NCBI RefSeq assembly: GCF_020921035.1
Contig: NC_063151.1
Span: 23,070,934 to 23,134,933 of the forward strand
DNA from: Rhodamnia argentea
Lineage: Eukaryota; Streptophyta; Magnoliopsida; Myrtales; Myrtaceae
Reading direction: 5' to 3'
Length of the DNA stretch: 64,000 bases
Shown: in pieces, positions 33,547-48,900 of the stretch
Numbering within the stretch: position 1 is the first letter of the stretch
Layout: the number at the start of each line of letters is the position of its first letter
Made by a program: the position numbers and the translations under genes
Notes under the pieces: generated by a model
What the model was told of the DNA's origin: nothing
The model's input: only the letters and a program-made list of their open reading frames with translations
Database searches by the model: none

Positions 33547-36397
33547 ATGGCTCTATCTAGCAAGGCTGATCAAAAGGCAGCTGTAGATGCAGCTGCATGG
33601 ATGTTCAATGTTGTCACTTCAGTTGGTATTATCATTGTCAACAAAGCCTTGATGGCTACTTATGGTTTCAGCTTTGGTAAGCTACTTGACCAAATTATGT
33701 TGAAATGCTTTCTTATTCTCGGAGTATCCTTTTGTCTTACTTTGACCTAGCATAGAACTTAATACTTGAGTGATACAAGTCCTAGCACTATGATCATCAC
33801 GTGGGTGATTTCCTCCAGTAGTTTGTTCAACATACTGGTTAAAGATCTCAATCTTAAGCCTTATACCTTGGGGTTGCACCTGTCGTCAGTAAGGTGGGGA
33901 CAGTAAGAGTAGTTGCTGAGGGTCATTAATTATAGAAGTCAAAGGAAAGGCGAAGCAATTGAATAGAGATTGAAAATTTTAAGTAGTTAAAATTGCATAG
34001 AATGAGTGGAGTTTCTGCATGGCCAAAGCCGAATCTAATTTGGGGAGTTTGATGTTAGGATACCATTAAAACCAATTTTGCAGTGATAGGAAGATTATCA
34101 ATGGCACAGTTAATCTTTATGATTACCTAGAAAGACTATATTTGATTGCTCTCTCATTTCAGTAATCCTTATGAGCCCAAACAATGATATCCCCTGCCAA
34201 AAAGCTGAAGAACTCTAAATTTACTAGAGTTAAGTGCTGAGTAGTCTTGAATTCCTTGCTCCTTGCCTTCTATCTGGAAGATTTGGTTCACAGGAGTTGT
34301 TTGGTTCCTTCTATTTGAACAGCCTCAATTTCAGATAAGAACTTGAAAATGAAAGTTCGCTATAACTAAATAGATCTCTACAATCATGAGAAGAAAGTGA
34401 ACATGATAATTTATCTCATATGGATTTTGCCACAAATGTATGGTCTATGGAGTGCTTGGATAGAATTAGTAGCATTCTTGAGGTATGAGGACAATGGCTT
34501 TTTCTTGAACCGGTACTGTTATTTGTAGAGATAGCTAATCCAATTGTATTATGAAGCTATTGATACTTAACGATGATGTTCCCTTATTCCTGACATTAGT
34601 TCTCTCTCCTCCGCAGCTACAACATTGACCGGTTTACATTTTGTTACCACGACCTTGATGACAGTCATCTTAAGGTGGTTGGGATACATCCAATCCTCTC
34701 ATCTGCCTTTTCATGAGCTTCTGAAATTCGTTTTTTTCGCGAATTTTTCTATCGTCGGAATGAATGTCAGTCTAATGTGGAACTCAGTGGGATTCTATCA
34801 GGTACATCTGACTCTTCAATTTGGCAAATAATTTTGTGAGATGCTTCACAATTTACACATATGCTTAATCACCTATCAGATTGCAAAGCTGAGCATGATC
34901 CCTGTTTCCTGCTTTTTGGAAGTGGTGTTGGACAAAATGCGGTACTCCAGAGATACAAAGCTGAGCATAGGAGTTGTTCTTTTAGGAGTTGGTGTTTGTA
35001 CTGTCACTGATGTGAGTGTTAATACTAAAGGGTTCGTTGCTGCTCTGATTGCAGTGTGGAGCACTTCGCTTCAACAATATGTAAGTAATCTTTGTTTTGC
35101 TTAATGTTAGTCTATGATTTTCCCTATTTCAAGTATTTCTTAGGCATGCAAAGTCAAGTATCCTACAACCTATGTGTACGTTTTGTGGCTTAGTATGCCT
35201 TTTATGCACCTCCAGTTAATGTTCACACTTCTTGTAGATGTATGGAATAGCTACCTGAGTTCACCATTGGGTAACCTTGTTTTTCCTTGTGCAGTACGTA
35301 CATTACCTTCAGAGAAAGTATTCATTAAGTTCTTTCAACTTGTTGGGACATACTGCTCCTGCCCAGGCTGGTTCACTGCTCTTGTTAGGCCCATTTCTGG
35401 ACTATTGGATGACACACAAGAGAGTTGATGCTTATGACTACAACCCAGTTGCTGTGGTAATCCAACATATTCTTAATCTTTAGAGTAAATTTTAGTCCAA
35501 CCAAAAAAAGTAACATTTTAGTTGTCAGCACTGCAATGGACTGAGCCTCTGCTCTCTGAATCTTGTGCTACAAGCAATATATGTAAAGTGCAGTTTCCTT
35601 GCTCAGTTAGATTAGTAGACGAGGCTAGCACTGTCTTGAGGTATTTTCTGACAGTGTTTACCCTGATTTCTTGGACGTTCTAGGAATGTGCCCGCCTATA
35701 TTTGACCTTTTGATGAACCACATGCACCTTCTTATTGTTGTTGTTAGTGTTCGAGTTCAGAAACTGATGTTGGCCTCCTTCTAGTTTTATTTACCAGGGA
35801 GCAGCTAACTTTCATGACCAGTATAGATGTCGCGGATATCATGCATGCACTTAATATATGGGATTTTGATATTGCTTCTTTAATTTTGCTTCATCTTTGG
35901 GTTCGCTAGCCACAGAAAATTGAATTTTCATATTAGGGAAACATAAAGACTCCAGGTTGTGTTGAATGATACCATAAGCATGAGCAGTTGACTATTAAAG
36001 CTTCTCAATTAGTTCTAATCACGAAGAGCAGTTACTCAACGCTTGCTTTTCATGTTGGATTTTGCAGATGTTTATTATTCTATCCTGCACCATTGCTGTG
36101 GGGACTAATCTCAGCCAGTTTATCTGCATCGGTAGATTTACTGCTGTTTCGTTCCAAGTAATTGGCCATATGAAGACAATCCTTGTCTTGATCATGGGCT
36201 TCCTCTTCTTTGGGAAGGAGGGTCTCAATCTCCAAGTAGTCATCGGCATGGTCATAGCTGTAGTTGGGATGATCTGGTATGGCAACGCATCATCTAAGCC
36301 TGGGGGGAAGGAGCGCCGAAGCCATTCACTTCCTACCAGCAGACAACATAAACACGGTAGTTTGTCGGAATCCACTGAAATGGATGGGAAAGTTTAA
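33547..36397 (+). CDS. Golgi UDP-rhamnose/UDP-galactose transporter, URGT5/6-like
   Basis: A nucleotide-sugar transporter of the plant NST-KT group, which brings UDP-Rha and UDP-Gal into the Golgi for pectin and hemicellulose synthesis (family knowledge). Exons are 33547-33676, 34617-34801, 34880-35080, 35295-35456 and 36068-36397, giving 335 codons plus stop, the usual size. Ten hydrophobic segments are expected, starting at [14 protein letters not shown]. Family motifs seen are [21 protein letters not shown] (split by intron 1), [31 protein letters not shown]-like [26 protein letters not shown] and [15 protein letters not shown]. The C-terminus is hydrophilic ([10 protein letters not shown]). 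The start has AAAG before ATG and no earlier in-frame ATG in this exon. Substrate choice within the family cannot be read off. Confidence 0.93.
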
Positions 36398-37231
36398 ATA
36401 TTAGTGATCACCAATGAGCAGACATACAAGATAGCTGATTCCGAATTCCAATTTATCATCTGAGATTAGAAAACCAATGTTCCTTTTCTTCTCCATTGTT
36501 TTTCCTCATTCAGTTATTCTTTGTTGACCACAAGCCACTCCAAGGGAACAGATCTTGCTGAATAGGGTTAGCTGTGCTGCAAAAATTTTCCCTGGTTGAT
36601 CATATAAGTTATAGTAATGAAATTGTTGCTCATTTCATAATTATAACAAAGTTTGGTTTCTTCGTTCTCTTTTGTCGTTTAAGCTTGTCCTGGCTATTGT
36701 GTGTTCTTTGGCTTAAGGCTATTGTAAGTTCTTTGACTTAAAGGCAGCACTTAATGTATGCTGCCCCTTTCAGTCCCGGCCAATTTATGTGTTCCTACTT
36801 AGGTGAACTGACTTTTTATTGTGAGGTCATCAATCACTATTCTGAGTTCCCTTATAATTGCTTGGTAATGAGCTGATGTGCATTTAAAGCAAAGTAATTA
36901 TCAGAAATAGTGGACTAATTAATTAAAGGGTCAAGCGTTATTAAGAAATTAGTTTTAGCTAATTAAATTTGCCTGTAATCAGAAGCAGCCTAATTTTTTT
37001 TTTTTTTTTCCTTTTGGACAATTACAAAAATCTATCTTCAAATTTTCTCTGTCAATTATTAGACTTTGCATCTTCTAATTTTAAAACCTACCGTTGGCAC
37101 TCTATACTTTAAAATCTGACGCTTCGCATTCCGCATTTTCTGGAAAAAAAAAAACTTAATACTTTTCACCTGTTATTTTATTAATTATTTCCTAAGTTTG
37201 TTTCATCATAGAATGTTAAGTTCATGTTCTA

Positions 37232-37233
<2 letters not shown>
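36398..37233. other. 3' flank of the transporter gene
   Basis: T-rich sequence with no gene recognised. Confidence 0.4.

Positions 37234-37264
<31 letters not shown>
37234..37264. repeat. (CT)n microsatellite
   Basis: About 15 CT units. They lie 140 bases before the unrecognised ORFs. Confidence 0.85.
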
Positions 37265-37268
<4 letters not shown>

Positions 37269-37404
37269 GCCGGTTGCAAAGTTTAAGGTTCCAAATCTCA
37301 GCTGTTGCAAAGGGTAAATAACGGGGAAGAGGAGGATTTCCATCTTGCCTGGAAGTAGCGTGTGAATATCTCCTCTCCCGTAGAATTGATCAAATTCACG
37401 CAGT

Positions 37405-37936
37405 TTGTATCCCTCGTTCGAGCACAGACGTGTGCAAGTTCCTCTTTTAACTGTTATTACGACGACGCATGATGAATCCGAGTGGCAGTTCTATGGTCCG
37501 TTTGAGGGGATAATGGATCATAACGGATGGTTTGCTCTTTCGCTTTTCCGTAACTCTTATGCACATTGTAGCAGGGCACAAAATGGTGAAGTTTTACAAT
37601 TGACGGACAAGAGTTACATTTTTTTAATTTCGATGATGGTCATAGAAGAATCCGTTCGTGATGCAAATATGAAGCAAATGAGACGAGATGCTGGATATAC
37701 CAATGGCCACCCTTCATGGCTACTCCGACGACGAAAGATTCGAAGTTGGATGGACTATTGTTGTGTACAACCAAGCACCGAAAAATATTATCTTGTATGC
37801 TAAGAATTCGTATCAGGGGATGTCGCTTACATTAATGGAGCCCGCAGGTAAACATCTTGGACGTCTCATCGCCTTCCATGAAAGAAGTGAAAGAGGAGAA
37901 AAAAGATGGAGCCCCTCGCCACAGCAAAATGCTTAA
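37405..37936 (+). other. Unrecognised overlapping ORFs, possibly a broken or spliced small gene
   Basis: One frame is open from 37405 to 37803 (its first codon is TTG) and reads for example WQFYGPFEGIMDHNGWFALS. A second frame is open from 37688 to 37936 and reads ATLHGYSDDERFEVGWTIVV, then NIILYAKNSYQGMSLTLMEP. Both look protein-like in composition, and the better text passes from the first frame to the second between about 37620 and 37690. The second ends near a possible donor (cccgcag|gtaaac at about 37848). A CT tract lies just upstream. I do not recognise a family. It could be a lineage-specific gene with an intron, a decayed gene or chance. Confidence 0.3.
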
Positions 37937-38299
37937 ACAACCAGTATTTGTTTACCTCCACGATTTGAAGTACCAGCGTCTAGTATTAAGTAGTTCGGAG
38001 CTTTGCAAGTCCACTTTAGATAAGCAACGATTATATTAAACATCGAGTAGAGAACATTCATCTACTTATCCCAGAAGTTTCATATGCCTGAAGGATAGCG
38101 GAGTTTTGATGATAGCAGAATGTTGATGGCAACATCTTGCGTACCATCACATTCTAAGTTAATATTAAAAGCGGTTAAATATTCCGATCAGTGAATGACA
38201 TGTTCGTTCATGTAGCGCCTTGAATTAACTCATTGTCTTTTGGCCTATAGATGGGCACTTTTCCACGAGGATGGAGTGCTCTCACCGGAGCACGAATTT

Positions 38300-38860
38300 T
38301 AGAATTCCAAAACTAAATATTGCCATTGCGTCAAAAAGCGCATCCGTGTGTTAATTCTATTTTTCACATATATATTTCAAAGTCGCTCGTTCTCCCTCTA
38401 GTCAGTGCATCATTCGGTTCATTCTTACTCCTCTCACATCTTAAAAGCTCACCGGGAGCCGCACCTCGTCCAAGCCCTCCAGCCTCGACGATCAAAGATA
38501 ATTTTATTTTAAATTTTCTTTATTCTCATTTCTTGTCCTCTTCTTTGTTGCTACTAGGCCCTTGCCGAACGAGAGCAAGGCGAGGGCTTTTGAGTGTGGC
38601 CTCGGCCACGCCCAAGGTAACTCGGATGGCCAACTAGAGCCTAAGACTGGCCACCAATAAAAAGTAAAAAGTAAAAAGAGCAAAAAGGAAAAAAATTCAA
38701 AATATAAAGGACGAAAAGAAAGCCCCCTTGGCCACTCGGAAGATCAGGTTTTTTGAAATTAAAACGGTCAGGTTCACTTTAAACCCTTATTTAAGAAAAT
38801 GATGACAATTCATACTCTTATTTAAAAATTTTCCTGAAAATAACAGCACAAGATCCCAAT
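38300..38860. repeat. Family-3 repeat with GC-rich core and A/G tract
   Basis: A cgaggcc/ggcgaggg-rich core (38545-38660) is followed by a purine-rich tract and ends with cccttatttaa-type repeats. The same layout, inverted in order, is seen at 41870-42440. No coding content. Confidence 0.4.
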
Positions 38861-39264
38861 TTAGGTATATGATTCAGCAGCTGTTAGCAAATGTGCCTCA
38901 TTAATTCAAAAGGGACCACGAGCCCCCCATAGTCTGCCAAGGGTACAATTAGCATCAGAAGCCAATGCAGTCATCACATCCTCGATGAACTCAGCATAGA
39001 CCACATATCAACTAAATGATCATTTGCAATTGAAAATAAAAACCGCAGGCATTATGAGAAACAGCATTCTCTCGAAAATTTGATTCATGTAATTGCACTA
39101 CCATTTCAGCAAAACCGGGCAAAACACAACATACAACTAAAAGGGAAAAAATTGTTGAGTCATAAATCTACTAAGTCCATGCAAGGAACTTAAACTCAGA
39201 GATCAAACGGAAGACCTACTCCAAAGGCCTTCCATCTAATGCCAATAATTGAAAGGAACAAAAC

Positions 39265-40945
<1,681 letters not shown>

Positions 40946-41028
40946 CGCGATTGACACGGGATACGGAGGCTCGGCGGCAGGTGGCGGAGTCACGACACTC
41001 TTTCTCTTCGCGGGGCAGTGCAGAGAAC

Positions 41029-41053
41029 TAGGGTTTGGGGTGACCTTATATAC
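41029..41053 (-). promoter_or_regulatory. Telo-box and TATA box of RPS18
   Basis: On the minus strand AAACCCTA (41029-41036) lies just behind a TATA-like GTATATAA (about 41046-41053). The telo-box is a known hallmark of plant ribosomal protein promoters near the transcription start. The ATG is at 40945, so the leader would be short. Confidence 0.6.
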
Positions 41054-41054
41054 G

Positions 41055-41869
41055 GTCTTTAGCTACGCGCAATGACGTTTTTGCCCTCCCCTGGTGTTTC
41101 TCTACTATTCCTTTGACCCGACCCGGCTTTAAACTTTGCCAATTATCTGGGTAGTCCCATGTATTAAGTATTAATCCACTAATTAGGACCCCTCCAAGTA
41201 AAATATGGTACTTTTATGTTGAAATGATTGATTAAAAGTGTTTTAGACTTTTTCCTAATTTCATCTTTATGTTATAATCCCGTAATCTTATAGCATGTTA
41301 ATTCTCACTTGCACAAAAAAAATAGTCGATAATATCATATCAAGTTCAGATGAAATATCAGGTAGATACTTACATTTATCTAATTAAATAATATGAAACG
41401 ATAATAAGATTTTATCATCAAATGTCCAAGTTTTTTGAAAACTTGCCTGAATTTTATTGTCGTGATTAATATATCGGTTTGTTGTAGTCGTAACGTACTA
41501 GAAGTAAAGTCATGATCATTAATATTGATCTTCATTATAAGGAGAGAAGTTAAAAAAAAAAGAAGGGACAGTTAATGCATATTGCGAGTAGAGATTGCCG
41601 CACTTTTGAAAAAATCGAAGTGGAGTGGAGCAAAACAATGGACTTGAAAATGGCACGCAACAAAAAAATTTGAGTACTTTTTTTTTTCTTAATTTTATTT
41701 ATGGTAGAGTAGACTCAGTAGAGCATTAATGCTTAGATTACGACATGGCCTCCACATTTCTTTCTTTTCGTTCCAAAGTCTCCACATCGATCAAGTTTGA
41801 AACTTTTCCAAAAAGGGTAATTTTTGGAATTTCACTCTAGAACCGATAAACCATAATCATCTTATTTTT
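41055..41869. other. Intergenic AT-rich DNA
   Basis: It lies upstream of RPS18. No gene is recognised. Confidence 0.4.
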
Positions 41870-42440
41870 TGGGAAATTTTTTTAAAAAGGGAACAAAGTG
41901 CCCTCATTTTCTCAAATAAAAGTCCGAAATGGACCTTAATTCAAATAAGAGTTTGAAGTAGTTATTCAATTTTAAATAAGGGCATGAAGTGGCTATGACA
42001 TTTTCAAACAAGGGCCTAGCATTGGCCGGCTAAATATTCTGGTAGGTTAAAGGCATTTTCGTCCAAAGATAATTTTAATTCTAAATTATTTTTTATTTTC
42101 CCTTTTCTCATATTTTTTTTGTTGCGGTTGACAACTAGTGAAGGCCCCCTTAACCCTCACCGACCGTTAGTAAGGTTCGCAATCCTCACCCAAACCCTTC
42201 CCAAATTTGGGCGAGGTTGCCCTTGGACTCTAGCCTAGATTTGCTGAGGGCCGGCCTCACTTGTGGCTTTCGAGAGCAACCTCGCCTAGGGCTTGCCTAT
42301 GGCCAGTGAGGGTGGCCCATTGGCCATCGACGAAATGAATAAAAAAATAGAAAAAGGAAAAAAGTAAAGAAAAAGAGAGAGAGAGAGAGTAACAAATAAA
42401 ATGTCATATTGATTTTTTTTTGAGATTGTTATAGTCACTT
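41870..42440. repeat. Family-3 repeat with GC-rich core
   Basis: The left part repeats words like caaataagggcatgaagtgg. The middle (42120-42330) is GC-rich with ggcgaggttgccc and gccagtgagggtgg, followed by an A/G tract ending in a GA microsatellite. Its layout mirrors 38300-38860, and the core resembles that of family 1. Confidence 0.45.
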
Positions 42441-42807
42441 CATTTAAAAGATTATTTATATCATAAACATTCTAAATCAAAGTTGTCGACGCCATTAATA
42501 TTTACATCTTGCGAGAGGGAAAAGAATCGCTATTTAATCAAACGAAAAGTTGCCTAATGTCATACGTGGACCGACCTAATGAAGAAAATTTTTGTTCTTT
42601 TTTCTCTTGCGATGTAACTTGATGCAACCGGCCACAAATAACACCCACATGATTCTACCTTTACGTTCGACAGATCCTATGAGAAGATACGAGCACAGCA
42701 CGAAAAGGCTGCGTGGGATTTGGACTCAAGTCAACGGATCCTTGAATTCGCCGGTCCTGATCGATGATCTGATCTGCGTGCGACGCGTTACTTTCAGCTT
42801 CAGTTTT

Positions 42808-42832
42808 CTCCTCTCTCTCTCTCTCTCTCTCT
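42808..42832. repeat. (CT)n microsatellite upstream of SOL1
   Basis: About 12 CT units, 160 bases before the SOL1 ATG and probably in or near its leader. Confidence 0.75.
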
Positions 42833-42988
42833 GTCTCTGCGCGACAATGCGAAACGGACACTCCTTCAGCTGAATGAAACCCCCCCCCGGCAGCGTCGTC
42901 CCCACCCGAATGAATCTGATCCCGGAGCTTATTACGCAATTCGTTCCAGAGAAGAACGAGCGCCATCAACCCGCGAAGTGAGGGCAAG

Positions 42989-45900
42989 ATGAAGCTCGCC
43001 TTCTATTTGTACCTCCTCCATCTTGGTCTCTCTTCGTTGTTCGGTCACGCCCGAGCCAGAGGCGGCGAGAGTCGATCCCTCTCTTCAGCAGGTCCCTTTC
43101 GCTTCACATGACTTCCTCGCTACGAATTTTCGCGTGGGACGGTTTTTTCTTATCTGGGTTGGCTTCGCTTTGTTTATTGATGCTCGCAGGCTTTGCAACT
43201 GATGGTTATGCTGGGGTCGCGAGGCATTTGTTCGGGGAGCGGCCGGCAGTGAGGTATGCGATCTCTGGGGCTTTCTGCTTTTTGGCTTGTGTAATATTTC
43301 TCTTCTCTATAGTCAGCTGTTGGACGTCCAAAGTCTGAAGTATCGATCTTTGTTTCTCTTTGTAATTTCTTTTCCGCAGTTCCGATGTGGCTCGTGGGTA
43401 TATGACCAATTCTGATCTTGAAAAGGCTGTGAAAGCTTTTGACCGGAGATGTGGCAATATTTCTAGGATATACAGGTGATTCTTTGAATTTCTGTTGATG
43501 CTTTCTTGTGATTATATCAGTGCATCGCATGATATCTCTCATAATCAAAATTCAGACTATATGTGGTGATGCTGACTCGTTATTTGCTTCTCTCTTTGAG
43601 GGATTCGTTGTGATGGACATCAGTATTGGGAAAAGTGTTGATGGAGTGCCCCTGGTATTGAATTTCTCGGTTTTAGCCTGTGAAGTCTTTTTCTTTTTTC
43701 CATATGGCTCTCTGACTGATTGCTAAACTGGCCTTTCTGATAAACTGGCCACAGTGGGTTATAGAGATCTCTGACAAACCTGGAATAGAAGAGGCTGAAC
43801 CTGCATTTAAAGTAAATCTCTCCTCCCTGCTTCTCTTAATTTCATCCTTAAACAATGGTCTTAAGTGTGTTGTACATGGCATTGATGCCAAACAATTATT
43901 TGACTTACCCTTTGTTCCTGCAATCTTATTTAACTCGGATGGACGGAATTTAGCAATGGGTTATGATATGTTCAACTGAAAGATGGTGAGATTCACTGGT
44001 GCGCCATTATGAATGTAATGGTCTCCATTACATGAATACTTTTGACGTTTGTCATTTCGTACCATTACAATTAAAGCATTAATCTTCCTTTAAGTTTTCC
44101 TTTTCATTCATGCCATTCATTATGTTATCACCTTCTTCTTAGGAGTAAGTTCCTTCCAAGTTGGTGCACATCTTAGTTTGCCCTTGAAAGGCCTAGGCCA
44201 ACTAAATCTGTCTTTGTCTGACATTTATCTATTCCAACATTTTTTTCGGAGGTTCTTGAGGAACTATGCACCAGTCTCATCACTCACTGCAACCTTCCTC
44301 ATTCTCTAAGGGTTCTTTTTTAGCTTAATGGCATCAGCTGCTTGATGATTGTTACTTTATCAAAATTTTTCCATTGTTTAATGTTGCACTGTGCTCGGCT
44401 AAGTCAACTAGTTGGATGCTATTTTCTTCTGGCACTTTCATGTTGAAGATGCATGCTGTTTATATTCAGGAGACCCAGACCCTTGGGACACATGCATTTC
44501 ATGACTTACCATCCTTTTCTCTGATTCGGAGGTCAGAACTTAGGGTCTGAAGGTTGAATCCAGAACTGATGATGTTTTACTTCCTGGGAAACCCATCTCT
44601 TGACTAATTCATAGATAACTTGTAGATGTTTTCCGCGCTTTGTGTTTTGTTTATGAGAAATGGCTTTTGCTCTTAGTTTCCTTCTCTCTAGGTGAATTGA
44701 GATCACCCTTCTTGATCTTTCAATATCTTTCACAGCTTAGCCACAAACTAAAGTAAATTGAAAATTTCCCATTTTGTCAAATTTTTACAGTTCGTAGGAA
44801 ATGTGCATGGGGATGAACCTGTTGGTCGTGAGCTTCTGATGCTTCTAGCGAATTGGATTTGTGATAATTACTTGAAGGATCCATTGGTAATTTCCCCCCT
44901 CCTCCTTCTCTCTCTCTTTCTTTCCTTAATATCATCAATGTAGAGGGTTGGCTTCATTCCTCACTCTTCGATGGTACTCATTAAGCTAATCATCCGCATC
45001 CCTGCATATCCATTCATATCGAGGAACTCTAGATTCACTAAAAACATACCAGACATCAACATGACTTGATTGGTTTATAGCTTCTTCTTATGACTTGCGT
45101 TGTGGGTCATGTTTGGCCTCTAACTGATCCATCTATATCTGTGCATTTGTATGGATGGTGTGCTATTTAAATCTTCTGTCTGGTAATGTATCTTAAGAAG
45201 TAGCACCTTAAGAAGTAGCATTCTGCTCATTACAGTCTTACTCATTCAGGCGTAGATATAATTAAGCATTCTGATGTCTTATCTTCCAATACTGGTGTCT
45301 GCAGGCAAAAATGATTGTGGAGAATGTCCACCTTCATTTACTTCCATCCATGAACCCAGATGGATTCACACTTAGAAGGCGCGGAAACGCCAATAACATT
45401 GATTTAAATCGAGATTTTCCTGATCAGGTAGTTTATTATTGCTGCAATCTGTATGTTTCTAAAGATTATAATGTGCTCTAGCTTGCCATGCATGGGCTTA
45501 GTGTTAAGGAAGAAAGTTGTCTCTGTAGTTCATCCGCAAGAAAAAAGTTTATCCATGGACCAGGTTTACTTATATAAAGTCGACTCCCTTTTCATGGTAA
45601 AAAGAGTGAATATAACGTGCATTTAAATGCTGCATTGTTCGACCGAAAAAAAAAATGGTGCATTGAAAAATTAACCATGTATTTGTTGACTCAAGTTTTA
45701 ACCATCTGGTTAGATGGAACTAAGAACTGAAAGATGATAACTGAAAAAATTTACAAATTGGGAACTCTAGGATCATCATAAATATTTGTTCCTAGAATTT
45801 TAAAGAGGATAGTGGGCATTTAAAAGAAGGATGGAGAGTAGTTTGCCTTGGAGGATATGGTGAAAAGCTTAATATTGGAATTCTGGGGCTTTCCCTGGGC

Positions 45901-48900
45901 ATTGCTCTTTTCACCTGTCCTGAATGATTACTCCTGATCAGACATTTTCTGAGGTGTCTTTTCTTTCATCATAATGACCCATGTATAATGATTGTTTCTT
46001 TAATGCCTTGTTATCCTAGTCAAATAATGGTAATAATTGCTTCCTTCATCTATAAGCTCAATAGTGGAACAAGTCTTCGGGTCTTGCAATGATGCAAGTC
46101 TTGCAATTGAATCCAAATTTGATGGCTTGCATTGATTGAAGATCTATATGATGATGATTCACGGTGGAATTTAACAAATGTTCTCCTTTTCCCTTTGTTT
46201 TTTTTCCTTCTAGTCGGGAAGATCTTATCATGCATGCTTTCTTCCTTTGAGGATTTGTCATGTATTTGGATATTATTCTTGCATTCTTGCAGTTATTAGC
46301 GAAGCAATTTCCTTCTTGTATATTATGTGTAAAGAAAAGACTTCTCTCCTTCCATGATTGACGATCAATGTTCCCTTTCCTTTTAGTTTTGTTGTATTAT
46401 CTTATACTGTATGTTTTTTATGAAAGGGCAGTTCTTTCCAATGAATGAAGACATAAGTTCACGACAGCCCGAAACAAGGGCAATTATGAGATGGTTGAGA
46501 GAGATTCATTTCACAGCATCTGCTTCCTTGCATGGGGTACTAAATTCAGCTCTTCGTTTTTTCGTACTAGATCCTGTTATGCTGGGAGGGCCTTTGATGA
46601 TGACGCATGATTTATACTTATTTATCGATGCATAATCCCCTCCCATTTGTTATGCGGTTAAAATTTTAAATCTGGAAGATTCAGTTGAACAATGAATGTA
46701 ACAAGGTGCAAACTCTTATTATTTCTCAGGGTGCACTGGTTGCAAATTATCCATGGGATGGAACGGAGGACAGGAGGTGATTGTCCAACTTTCTGGATCA
46801 TATGTTGAACTCGTGGGCCACATATCTTGGGAATTTGCCTATTGTCACTTTGATCTCTGTTGTCCTGCATCTTCTTTGCCAGATATACTAGGCATTATTA
46901 CATTTTGCATTCAATGGTCTATATTTCACTATGCTTGTGAATTGAATCTCCAGATAATATGTAGGTTCTGTTTTGATCTACAGTTTGCAGTGTGTCCCAA
47001 ACCTTTTCTGTATTACTCCTATGTTAGGTTAAGTCATCCTTCTGTAGTAATGAAAACATTGAAATCATTTAGTTTTAGAGGGGCAGCAGAAGATAGACGG
47101 GAGCTGCACATTAATCAAAATTTTTTGTGTGATCTTTTATTGCCATACTTGATTTGTTCTTGATAACTTTTCATAAATTAATGCAGTATTTGATGCTTTT
47201 CTTTCATATCTTGTATTCTCAATGACTATTGACAATCTTAAAATACAGGAGACATTACTTTGCCAGCCCTGATGATGAAACCTTTCGGTTCATGTCAAGT
47301 ATATACAGTCGCTCTCACCGTAACATGTCATTGAGTAAAGAATTTGAAGGAGGAATTACGAATGGAGCAGCTTGGTATGACAGTTTTGAGGTTAATCCAT
47401 TGTAGCTCATAATATAGGAAGTGCTGATCTTTTCCAGTGTTTTTCATCTTATACATCTGTGAAGTGAGCCCCTGGACTTTGCAAAGGAGAAAGTATGTCA
47501 CCTGGCATTTGACTCTTTAAAAAATGTTCATTAATGATATTGCTTAACTTGCTCTAGGTATCCGATATATGGTGGCATGCAAGACTGGAACTATATCCAT
47601 GGTGGCTGTTTCGAATTGACATTGGAAATTAGTGACAATAAATGGCCAAATGCTAGTGAGGTTTGCTCCCAAAAGAGTCAATTTGTATGCTTTACTTATC
47701 GCGACCATCATTTAGTGGTTTGGAACTTGCATTTTGCTGTTGATATAATTTTCTTCACTCTGCCAAATAATTTCTCCAGAAAATGGATCAACATGATTAA
47801 CCAAATCTTGTAAATTAGATAATTGAGTTAAGAACATGTGCAATCCGGACAGATTCTAATTACCGTACGGATCTGGTTCCGGTATTTTGACCCTTAGCTG
47901 CTTCCTAGTTAGAATAGGAGAGCCGAATTCAATGCTGAAACCGACCAATAATATTTTTTTTTTCACATCGCTTTGACTCATTACTGGCATGAGGTAATCT
48001 ATTCATTCTTGTATTCGGGAAGTGATCAATTTGCTTGAGCTTTCTATTTGTGTAAATTTGCAGCTTCCCACTCTATGGGAGTACAACAAACGGAGCATGC
48101 TTAATCTTGTTGCCAGTGTTATTAAGGTTAGTGCTCTGTACATAGTTTTATAGTATGCAGACGTCTTTTTTGAGAAGTAGGAAAAAAAATGAAAACCCAA
48201 CACTGACAAAAAAATTTATTTTACATGTAATACAAAGCTATGCAAAGTTGTGTAATCGTTTTTTTCTATAACTTCGTACAGACTGGAGTTCATGGAAGAA
48301 TCTACTCTTCGGATAGCGGAAGGCCATTGCCTGGCTTCGTCCTGATCAAGGGAATAAATAGCACTGTATGTCCCAGCATTTGTTTTAGTCCAAATTTGTT
48401 TGCGTGCAGAAGCCATTTGTTGTCTTGTTCATTCATGATCACCATGTAGTAGTGATCTCTGTGGTTTAAAAATGTATAGGCTGTTTGAAGTGCGGGTGAT
48501 TCTGTCTATTAGGGTTATGTAGTTGTGTTGGTAGTTTCATTTATTTTTCCTTTCTAAGATGCTGTGTGTTTTTAATTTACTCAGCAGATTAAAGCTAGTA
48601 GAGGACTTGCTGATTACCATAGGATGCTTGCCCCTGGAGCAAAATATGAAGGTACTTCATTATTTGCTGTTGTGTTATTATGAGTATCTAGTGATCTTAC
48701 TGGAAAGTATTTAACTCTTAACAACAAGGAAAAGCATTTTTTGACTGCATCACGCGCTTGTTGGTTATATCAATGTTCTTGTCAGTACTCCGGTTAGAAT
48801 AATTACTCATTGTGACTTAAATTATCTTCTCTGCAGTTGTGGCATCTATGCCTGGGTACAAGCCGAAGACCACGACCATCTGGTTGGAAGAGGGAGCTAT

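Noticed and set aside
46753-47163. 136-codon plus-strand ORF in SOL1 intron 9
   Set aside because: It begins in exon 9 in another frame and runs through AT-rich intron sequence. The splice sites at 46776 and 47249 explain the region.
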